From positions 1-7,279 of the forward strand of contig DFBV01000269.1 of the NCBI GenBank assembly GCA_002366755.1: a stretch of DNA of 7,279 nucleotides. Reading direction: 5' to 3'. Shown here piece after piece: positions 1-5,581 of this stretch. Position numbers and translations under genes: made by a program. The notes under the pieces are model-generated. The model was not told the origin of the DNA and searched no databases. It saw only the letters and a program-made list of their open reading frames with translations. How positions within the stretch are numbered: position 1 is the first letter of the stretch; each line of letters begins with the position of its first letter. This stretch comes from Anaerolineales bacterium UBA3071. Lineage in GTDB: Bacteria; Chloroflexota; Anaerolineae; UBA3071.

Positions 1-194
1 GAGCCGCCGTCGGAATTGATCAGCGTCGGCTTCATGTTTGGGAAGTGCTTCACCATTCCCTCGACGGCCATGCGCACCACGTGAGCGATGGTGGATGCGT
101 TGTTGTAACTGGGTATGCCCACCAGGATATCGGCACTACTGATGGCAGCGATCCGCTCACGGGCGTCGTCTCGCAATGCGGTTTCGTATGTCAT
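1..194 (-). CDS. GT-A family glycosyltransferase (GT2/GT81-like), N-terminal fragment
   Basis: The gene runs off the left edge, so only the first 64 to 66 codons are visible. After a short charged lead-in, the protein reads ADILVGIPSYNNASTIAHVV and then, about 25 residues later, LINSDGGS. The first stretch is the opening beta strand and NDP-sugar-binding turn of a GT-A fold. The second is the Asp-Gly-Gly segment where the nucleotide-binding half normally continues. Two ATG codons lie close together, at 200-198 and 194-192. The purine-rich AGGGAG (201-206) abuts the first but sits 6 nt from the second, so I prefer 194; starting at 200 adds only Met-Lys. Family GT2 or GT81 (glucosyl- or mannosyl-3-phosphoglycerate synthase-like enzymes) is plausible, but donor and acceptor cannot be read from this piece. 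It follows the phosphorylase gene on the same strand after a 176-nt gap, so co-transcription is possible. Confidence 0.8.
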   Translation of the reverse strand, partial: MTYETALRDDARERIAAISSADILVGIPSYNNASTIAHVVRMAVEGMVKHFPNMKPTLINSDGG

Positions 195-237
195 CTTCAT
201 CTCCCTAATCCCTAACCCGGCCAAGCCGGAACCAAAC

Positions 238-307
238 CACGGACTACACAGACTACACGGATTACACGGATTTCACTGATTTCTCTTTTCAATCTGTGAA
301 ATCTGTG
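238..307. repeat. 9-nt tandem repeat with inverted half (dispersed hairpin element)
   Basis: Five consecutive 9-nt units run from 238 to 282: CACGGACTA, CACAGACTA, CACGGATTA, CACGGATTT and CACTGATTT. After a short spacer, 291-307 holds the inverse of the last two units. Positions 265-281 can therefore pair with 291-307 as a 17-position stem (one G-T pair, one mismatch) with a 9-nt loop. The element lies between the phosphorylase stop and the glycosyltransferase start. There is no T-run after the stem on the minus strand, so it is not a classical terminator, though it could attenuate or protect mRNA. I recall CACGGATTT-type repeats as multicopy in many environmental bacteria; that is memory, not checked. 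The rest of the 201-376 gap shows nothing else recognisable. Confidence 0.75.
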
Positions 308-376
308 GCTCATTTTCTCGCTCAATGTACAAGCGGTGCAACGCACTTGGTGGTGCGTCGTACCGAAAACCCGAGC

Positions 377-2941
377 TCACGATCCCGCCCACAGGATCAG
401 ACCCGGCTTGTACGGACTATTCAGGTCTTCGTTGTGCGGGAGCAGGCGTAGCGTGTAGCCATATCGGCCACTAGAGCGGAAGGGAATGACCCCGCTGAAC
501 ACGCAACTCCCGTCTTCCTTGATCTCGGCACAATGCATCACGGTGACTTCGGCGGGCGAAATCTCTCCCCTCGTGTCCACCAGCCCGTGATAGAGCTCGA
601 CGGTGACATCATCAGGTTCCAAAGCTCCCAGGTGGATCAGGGCGCGAATCTGAAGCTGATTGCCCACCTTGGTCTCGGGCGGGCTATCGGTGTCTATACT
701 GACCACCCTGAGTTCAGGCCAGTTCTGGCGCAGGTTGGCTTCCCATTCTGCCAGAGCCTTTGCCCTCGCCATGCCATCCTCGGCCAGGCGTATGGAACGC
801 CGAGCCGCAGGCATGTAGAAGCGCTCAGCGTAGTCCCGAACCATACGGTTGGTGTTGAAGTAGGGGCAGATCGCCTTCATCGCCGCTTTCATCTTGGCGA
901 TCCAACCGTGGGCTAGACCACCCGGGCCACGGTCGTAGAAGAGCGGGACGACCTCTTTCTCCAATAGGTCATAGATGGCGTTGGACTCGAGTTCATCCTG
1001 GTAATCGTGGTCTTCGTATACCTCACCTCGCCCGATGGCCCAGCCCAGCTCCGGCTGATAGGCTTCGTCCCACCAGCCGTCGGGGATGCTCATATTGATG
1101 GCCCCATTGGCAGCAGCTTTCATGCCGCTGGTTCCGCTGGCCTCCCGGAAGCGACGGGGAGTGTTCAGCCACAGGTCCACCCCCTGCAGCATGTAGCGGG
1201 CCGCGTTCATATCGTAGTCCTCGATGAAGACGATGCGCTGCCTGAACTCCTCCTGCCTTGCCAGGCCGACGATCTGTTTGATCATCTCTTTGCCTGGCTG
1301 ATCCATCGGGTGAGCCTTGCCCGCAAAGATGATCTGGACGGGACGCTCGGGATCGTTCAGAATGCGGGCCAGTCGCTCGGGGTCCCTGAAAACAAGCGTA
1401 GCTCGCTTGTAGGTGGCGAATCGCCGCCCGAAGCCGATGGTTAGCGCATTAGGATCCAGGGCTCCCTTGGCCTGCTCGATCTCCGAGGGGGGAGCGCCCC
1501 GCTTCTCCAGTTGGGCCCGCAGCTTGCGGCGGGCGAAGGCGATCAGTCGCCCACGGCGCCGTTCATGCGTGCGCCACAGCTCCTCACCGGGAATGTCGTC
1601 CGCCCGCAGCCACACCTCCGGATCGGCCGGGTCCTCCCGCCAGCCAGGCCCGAGATAGCGATCGAACAGGGCTGCCATGTCGTGGGAGATCCAGGACGGA
1701 GGGTGTATGCCATTGGTCACCGGCGTGATGGGGATCTCATCCTCAGGCACACCAGGCCATATCGCTTGCCACATCCGGCGGGCCACACCCCCATGCAGTT
1801 TGCTCACTCCGTTGACATAGGCAGAAAGCCGCAGGGCCAAGACAGCCATGCTGAAAGACTCATTGGAATCAAGGGTATTGATGCGACCCAAGGCCAGGAA
1901 GTCCTCCCTCGACAGCCCCAGGGAACGATAATAACCGCCGAAGTACTTATCCATCAAGTGAGGGGGAAACAGATCTATGCCCGCCGGGACAGGGGTATGG
2001 GTGGTGAAGACGTTGCTCGCCGTGACCACCTCTTTCGCGGCGGTGAAGGAGAGGCTATGCTCCTCCATGAGTAGGCGGATGCGCTCCAGGGCCAGGAAAG
2101 CAGAGTGTCCCTCGTTCACGTGACAGACGGCAGGCTGAATCCCCAGGGCCTCCAGGGCTCGGATGCCACCGATGCCCATGAGTATCTCCTGGCGTATGCG
2201 CGTCTCGATGCCGCCGCCATAGAGTTTGTCGGTGATGTCTCGGTACTGGGGGGGATTGGCCTCCAGGTTCGTATCCAAGACGAAAAGGGGCACGCGACCG
2301 ACCTGCACTCGCCACACCTGGGCCCTCACCTTGTGGCCGGGATAGTCCACCTCTATCGTCACCGGAGCTCCATCCTGGCGCCGTTCAAGCTGAATAGGCA
2401 TCGTGTAGAAATCGTTCTTGGGATACTCCTCCTGCTGCCAGCCATCGGTGCTGAGGTATTGGTGGAAATACCCCTGTTGGTAGAGGAGCCCCACGCCAAC
2501 CAGCGGCAGGCCCAGGTCACTTGCCGACTTCAGATGATCTCCGGCCAGGACCCCCAGCCCGCCGGAGTAGTTGGGGATGCAGTCGGTCAGCCCAAACTCG
2601 GCCGAGAAGTAGGCGATAGTTAGTCCAGCAGAGAAGCTGTGTTGCTTCTGATACCAGGTGGTCTGGCTCTGCATATAGCGGTCGAACTCCGCCAACACCC
2701 GATCCATGTGGGCCAGGAAGGCTTCATCCTGAGCCGCCCTCTCCAGTTTCTCCTGCACGACGGTGCCCAGCATCAAGACGGGATTGTGCCCTGTGGTCTC
2801 CCAGAGGTCCCGATCCAGGCGGCGGAAGAGGTCAATCGCCTCCATATGCCAGCCCCACCACAGATTGTAGGCCAAGTCCCGCAACCTCTCGATCTTGGGC
2901 GGAAGGGTGGGGATGATAGTGAAAGTGTGGATAGGTCGCAT
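377..2941 (-). CDS. glgP: Alpha-glucan (glycogen/maltodextrin) phosphorylase, GT35, short DUF3417-containing type
   Basis: This cytosolic enzyme splits alpha-1,4-glucans with phosphate to release glucose-1-phosphate, using pyridoxal phosphate. At 854 residues it fits the bacterial/archaeal alpha-glucan phosphorylase subfamily that carries an N-terminal DUF3417 segment (here about 5-120, with LAYNLWWGW and SAEFGL). Visible motifs in order are the glycine-rich SGGLGVLAGDHLKSASD (126-142), HVNEGHSAF (274-282), FTTHTPVPAG (312-321), the phosphate-site GRRFATYKR (505-513, with Arg507 and Lys512 matching the family's Arg-x4-Lys), and the cofactor loop EASGTSGMKAAANG (600-613), whose Lys608 should carry PLP. 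Residues about 755-854 form a beta-rich tail usual in this subfamily. The start is supported by AGAAGAGG at 2949-2956, 7 nt upstream. No frameshift or lost catalytic residue is seen. It follows the sugar ABC transporter genes on the same strand but after 572 nt, so joint transcription is uncertain. Glycogen versus imported maltodextrin as substrate cannot be decided from sequence. Confidence 0.97.
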   Translation of the reverse strand: MRPIHTFTIIPTLPPKIERLRDLAYNLWWGWHMEAIDLFRRLDRDLWETTGHNPVLMLGTVVQEKLERAAQDEAFLAHMDRVLAEFDRYMQSQTTWYQKQHSFSAGLTIAYFSAEFGLTDCIPNYSGGLGVLAGDHLKSASDLGLPLVGVGLLYQQGYFHQYLSTDGWQQEEYPKNDFYTMPIQLERRQDGAPVTIEVDYPGHKVRAQVWRVQVGRVPLFVLDTNLEANPPQYRDITDKLYGGGIETRIRQEILMGIGGIRALEALGIQPAVCHVNEGHSAFLALERIRLLMEEHSLSFTAAKEVVTASNVFTTHTPVPAGIDLFPPHLMDKYFGGYYRSLGLSREDFLALGRINTLDSNESFSMAVLALRLSAYVNGVSKLHGGVARRMWQAIWPGVPEDEIPITPVTNGIHPPSWISHDMAALFDRYLGPGWREDPADPEVWLRADDIPGEELWRTHERRRGRLIAFARRKLRAQLEKRGAPPSEIEQAKGALDPNALTIGFGRRFATYKRATLVFRDPERLARILNDPERPVQIIFAGKAHPMDQPGKEMIKQIVGLARQEEFRQRIVFIEDYDMNAARYMLQGVDLWLNTPRRFREASGTSGMKAAANGAINMSIPDGWWDEAYQPELGWAIGRGEVYEDHDYQDELESNAIYDLLEKEVVPLFYDRGPGGLAHGWIAKMKAAMKAICPYFNTNRMVRDYAERFYMPAARRSIRLAEDGMARAKALAEWEANLRQNWPELRVVSIDTDSPPETKVGNQLQIRALIHLGALEPDDVTVELYHGLVDTRGEISPAEVTVMHCAEIKEDGSCVFSGVIPFRSSGRYGYTLRLLPHNEDLNSPYKPGLILWAGS

Positions 2942-2946
2942 AGTCT

Positions 2947-3475
2947 TGCCTCTTCTACGATGTATGGCAGCGCGGGAACCTCTGCGCTCGACCAGCTACT
3001 GGCGACGGACTGGATCGGCCAGCAGTTACCGTACCTCAGCCACCGCCTCGTCGCCTATACTACCATCAATCTCCACAAACTCAAAGCCCAGTGACCCGAC
3101 GTCTGCGGCGCAGGCGGGGCAGCGGTTGACCAGCTTAGTTCTCGGCTGCCGCTGGCAATTTACCCGCCAAGAGCGCAGAGATCGCAGAGGAAACCAAACG
3201 AATCTCACCGTTCTCCTCGTGCTCTGCGGTGAGACCCAGCTATCCGATGGAAAGAAGGCGCACTCCGTGGTGGACATAAAGCGAAGGTACCAGGGCAAGA
3301 GGGTCTCGCCGAAGACGGCGAGCACGAGGGGAAGGGCTAGGAAACCAGCCTGCTGCAGCCGTTCGATGAGCGCGTGTCGACATCAAATGACGTCGGGGTA
3401 GCGCAGGCTAGGATAGCGGCGGTTCAAGAAGTACCGCCCCTTTCCGTTCCCGCAATCGCATGGACTGCGCTCCCC
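2947..3475 (-). pseudogene. Coding-like debris, possibly decayed small thioredoxin-fold protein gene(s)
   Basis: No intact gene is visible here, but the minus strand has protein-like stretches with organised codon use. One frame (codons beginning at 3139, 3136 and so on) reads CPAC (3121-3110), then LGFEFVEIDGSIGDEAVAE, then stops at 3028-3026. A one-base shift near 3036 continues as RYGNCWPIQSV and later EVPALPYIVEEA. The layout Cys-x2-Cys, then GFEFVEID, then RYG resembles small glutaredoxin-like (DUF836-type) proteins, with a shortened first helix and a frameshift. Further upstream the same frame reads PCDCG (about 3455), FLNRRYPSLRYPDVI, an in-frame TGA (3385-3383), then ALIERLQQAGFLALPLVLAV, reminiscent of another redox-fold C-terminus (ArsD- or YuzD-like). 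A dispersed repeat at 3165-3228 separates the two parts. Similarity was judged by eye only; random open reading in GC-rich spacer is a real alternative. Confidence 0.25.
3165..3228. repeat. Second 9-nt-period repeat with degenerate inverted half
   Basis: Three 9-nt units run from 3165 to 3191: CGCCAAGAG, CGCAGAGAT and CGCAGAGGA. The segment 3214-3228 reads, on the other strand, CGCAGAGCACGAGGA, which is the inverse of the last two units with a 3-nt deletion. The layout, period-9 units followed by an inverted copy, matches the element at 238-307, but the unit sequence differs. It sits in the long gap upstream of the phosphorylase gene and interrupts the coding-like debris there. I recall CGCAGAGA-type repeats as common multicopy spacers in environmental genomes; this is unverified. 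No transposase or target-site duplication is visible. Confidence 0.6.
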
Positions 3476-3513
3476 GCTCGTCGGCAGCGCTTCGCATGAG
3501 GGCGCCGCTTGGA

Positions 3514-4425
3514 CTATCCCTTCACACCCCCTGCCGTCAGGCCCTCCGTAAGGAACCTCTCCATAGCGAGGAAAAGGATGACCACCGGCAGCGTCATGAT
3601 GGTCGAGGCAGCCATGACGACGTGTGGCCGCGGATCAGGGTCGTTGTGGATCGTGCTGATCTTGATCGGCATGGTGAACAGCTCGCGCCGGTTCAAGAAC
3701 ACAAGAGCATATAAGAACTCATTCCAGGCGATCATAAAGGTGTAGATGGAAACAGAAACCAGCGCGGGAATGGCCAATGGCAAGGTGATCCGCCAGATCA
3801 CGCTCAGGCGGCTGCAGCCATCAATCAGCCCAGCCTGCTCGATCTCCTTGGGGATGGTACGGAAATAGTTGGCCAGCATGTACAGCGCCACCGGGAGCGT
3901 CTGCGCCAGGTATGTGACCACCAACACCGGGAGGTTGTCCTGCACCTCGAAACCCAACCGCGCACCGATCTGCGCGACCATAGCGAACAGGGGGATAATC
4001 AACAGGATTCCTGGGAACAAGTAGACGAGCAGAATGCCGTTGAGCAGTACCTCCTTACCCCGGAAGCGCAGCCTAGCCACTGCGTACGCCCCCAGGGTAG
4101 ACAGGATCACAGCGATGATGGATGTGGGGATGGCAACCTTCATGCTGTTCAGGATGTTCGCTCCGAACTTCCAGTAGTCGAACAACTCCTTGTACGCTTC
4201 CCAACGGAGGGCGCCGGGTATGTAGACGGGCTCCCGAGCGCCGATCTCAGCGTAGGTCTTGAAGGACGAGCTCGCCATCCAGTAGAAGGGAAACAAGATG
4301 CTCGTCAGGAAGAACATCATGATCAAAGAGAACACAAAGCGGGGCCAGGTGATCCACCGCGCCAGGTGCTCAATCAGGTTCAGGTTATCGTCGCTTGAAG
4401 CACGGGGAGAGCTGTTACCAGTCAT
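3514..4425 (-). CDS. Carbohydrate ABC transporter permease, MalG type (CUT1)
   Basis: This inner-membrane subunit forms half of the translocation pore of a CUT1 sugar importer, pairing with the MalF-type protein encoded just upstream. The 303-residue length is typical of MalG-like permeases. About six hydrophobic segments are visible (roughly 30-50, 92-116, 127-150, 166-186, 218-240 and 270-288). The cytoplasmic EAA loop, which docks on the ATPase, reads EIEQAGLIDGCSRLSVIWRI and then TLPLAIP, so it covers about 194-220 with the conserved Asp-Gly at 202-203. The start is supported by a strong GGAGG at 4431-4435, 5 nt upstream. Only 14 nt separate it from the upstream permease stop, so the two are surely co-transcribed and probably co-translated. 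It is the last gene of the transporter set; no ATPase follows, as is common when one MsmX/MalK-like ATPase serves several importers. The sugar cannot be inferred from the permease alone. Confidence 0.95.
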   Translation of the reverse strand: MTGNSSPRASSDDNLNLIEHLARWITWPRFVFSLIMMFFLTSILFPFYWMASSSFKTYAEIGAREPVYIPGALRWEAYKELFDYWKFGANILNSMKVAIPTSIIAVILSTLGAYAVARLRFRGKEVLLNGILLVYLFPGILLIIPLFAMVAQIGARLGFEVQDNLPVLVVTYLAQTLPVALYMLANYFRTIPKEIEQAGLIDGCSRLSVIWRITLPLAIPALVSVSIYTFMIAWNEFLYALVFLNRRELFTMPIKISTIHNDPDPRPHVVMAASTIMTLPVVILFLAMERFLTEGLTAGGVKG

Positions 4426-4439
4426 GATTGCCTCCGTCC

Positions 4440-5396
4440 CTAATCTTCCGCGTTTCTCATGAAGACGCCCACGTATGCCACGAGGAAGACGACCAGGATT
4501 GCCAGCAGGATCATGGCGTTGGCCGCTCCCTTGCTGAAGTTGAAGGCCTTGAAACTGAACTGATACGTGAGCACCGGCAGCACGTTAGTGCCGAAGCCTC
4601 CGCCAGTAAGCAGGAAGATGTCGTCGAACTTGTTGAAAGTCCAAATCAGGCGCAGAAGGAAGACTGAACCCAGAACGTAGCGCAGCTCGGGTATCGTCAC
4701 ATACCAGAACTTGTGCCAGGCATTGGCGCCATCCACATCGGCGGCCTCGTACAGGGTCTTGTCCACAGCCTGCAGCCGCGCCAGGATCATCAGCATGGCG
4801 AAGGGGAAGTAGCGCCAGGCTTCGAAGACGATCACCAGCACCAATGCTAAGCCGCGCGTCGCCAAATAGGCTTTGGGTGACTCAATGGCCCCCAGCTTCA
4901 ACAAGACGTCATTGAGCACCCCAGATGGTCGCGGGTCGAGTATCCAGCGCCAAACGAAGGCCACGCTAACGATGGGCGCCACGTAAGGGAACAAGAAGAT
5001 GGCGCGCGTCACCCCCCGGCCGCGGAATGGTCGGTTCAGCAACAGCGAGGCGATCAGGCCAATCACAATCGTCAGAATCGTCGCGCTCAGCGAATACACG
5101 ACGCTGTTCACCGCCGCCCCCATGCTTCGCAGGCCCTGGAACTTGAAGGCGAAGTCCTTGAGCACGTTGCGGTAGTTCTGCAAGCCCACGAACGGTGCGT
5201 TGAAGACGTCGTTCAGGTTATTGAGCCCCACATCGCGGAAGCTGATCCAGACGCTGAAAATCGCAGGGAAGAGGACCAGACCAAAGACGATCAGCGCTGT
5301 GGGCAGGACGAGAAACCAGGCCAGGCGAGCCTCGCGGGCCTCAAGCGACTTCCACCGTCGGCGGGATGACCGTGAGGCTTTCGATGAAGCAGTCAT
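4440..5396 (-). CDS. Carbohydrate ABC transporter permease, MalF type (CUT1)
   Basis: This is the partner membrane subunit of the sugar importer. The 318 residues begin with a basic cytoplasmic tail (SRRRWKSLEAREAR) and a first membrane helix at about 26-50 ending FPAIFSVWISF, typical of short MalF/UgpA-like permeases that lack the extra N-terminal helices of E. coli MalF. Further membrane segments lie near 97-120, 131-152, 182-206, 240-262 and 293-313. The EAA loop that contacts the ATPase is LYEAADVDGANAWHKFWYVT (215-234), followed by IPEL, with the canonical Glu-Ala-Ala and Asp-Gly. AGGAGGG at 5401-5407, 4 nt upstream, fixes the start. The gene follows the sugar-binding protein gene after a 185-nt gap full of secondary structure, which may lower permease expression relative to the binding protein. 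The substrate is unknown; maltodextrin is suggested only by the nearby phosphorylase. Confidence 0.95.
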   Translation of the reverse strand: MTASSKASRSSRRRWKSLEAREARLAWFLVLPTALIVFGLVLFPAIFSVWISFRDVGLNNLNDVFNAPFVGLQNYRNVLKDFAFKFQGLRSMGAAVNSVVYSLSATILTIVIGLIASLLLNRPFRGRGVTRAIFLFPYVAPIVSVAFVWRWILDPRPSGVLNDVLLKLGAIESPKAYLATRGLALVLVIVFEAWRYFPFAMLMILARLQAVDKTLYEAADVDGANAWHKFWYVTIPELRYVLGSVFLLRLIWTFNKFDDIFLLTGGGFGTNVLPVLTYQFSFKAFNFSKGAANAMILLAILVVFLVAYVGVFMRNAED

Positions 5397-5400
5397 GATA

Positions 5401-5407
5401 CCCTCCT
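5401..5407 (-). promoter_or_regulatory. Shine-Dalgarno site of the MalF-type permease
   Basis: The minus strand reads AGGAGGG here, 4 nt before the ATG at 5396. The site lies only 9 nt beyond the end of the inverted-repeat element at 5417-5512, so folding of that element could influence access to it. Confidence 0.75.
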
Positions 5408-5416
5408 AGACTGTGA

Positions 5417-5512
5417 GAAACAGGGTTTGTAAGCGAGCGGCAGCAGACTTCGGGCCTACCGTACCATGCTCGCAGCAGAGAACCATCTCTGTCAGAGGAA
5501 GAACCCTGTTTC
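5417..5512. repeat. 96-nt nested inverted-repeat element between binding-protein and permease genes
   Basis: A perfect 11-bp inverted repeat bounds the element: GAAACAGGGTT at 5417-5427 and AACCCTGTTTC at 5502-5512. Inside, GCGAGC (5433-5438) pairs with GCTCGC (5468-5473), and a separate small hairpin, CAGAGA-ACCA-TCTCTG, occupies 5476-5491. Together these can fold as an outer stem enclosing two arms. In the minus-strand transcript the structure ends just before the ribosome site of the MalF-type permease. It could be a multicopy palindromic element or an intercistronic regulatory RNA. No coding sequence, T-run or flanking duplication was seen, so neither terminator nor transposon is supported. 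Confidence 0.6.
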
Positions 5513-5533
5513 CAAGTGCGAGATGAGGTGATG

Positions 5534-5569
5534 CTGGGGACACAGCGTAGTGAAACGCTGTGTCCCCAG
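5534..5569. repeat. Perfect 14-bp hairpin, REP-like, just after the binding-protein stop
   Basis: CTGGGGACACAGCG (5534-5547) is followed by an 8-nt loop and its exact inverse CGCTGTGTCCCCAG (5556-5569). The stem has no mismatch. It begins 12 nt after the stop codon of the binding-protein gene. The minus-strand sequence beyond it (CATCACCTCATCT) has no T-run, so it is not a standard intrinsic terminator. Its place in the operon matches that of REP hairpins after malE in enteric bacteria, which protect the upstream mRNA and help make binding protein more abundant than permeases. The function here is inference. Confidence 0.8.
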
Positions 5570-5581
5570 AGATTGGTTCTG

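Noticed and set aside
533..2623. Several plus-strand open frames of 80-190 codons opposite the phosphorylase gene
   Set aside because: They are antisense to an intact, motif-rich GT35 gene. They overlap one another, have no convincing RBS, and show no recognisable domain.
3305..3322. Perfect 7-bp hairpin CTCGCCG-AAGA-CGGCGAG as terminator of the transporter operon
   Set aside because: No T-run follows on the minus strand, it lies about 190 nt beyond the permease stop, and it falls inside the coding-like debris. It is recorded only as a small inverted repeat.
3419..3433. Shared FLNRR-encoding sequence with the MalG-type permease (near 3688-3702), hinting at a duplicated permease piece
   Set aside because: Only about 15 nt match and the flanking residues differ completely, so coincidence is the simpler explanation.
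3418..3438. 6-bp hairpin GGCGGT/ACCGCC downstream of the MalG-type gene
   Set aside because: The stem is short, the loop is 9 nt and there is no T-run; this is common by chance in GC-rich spacer.
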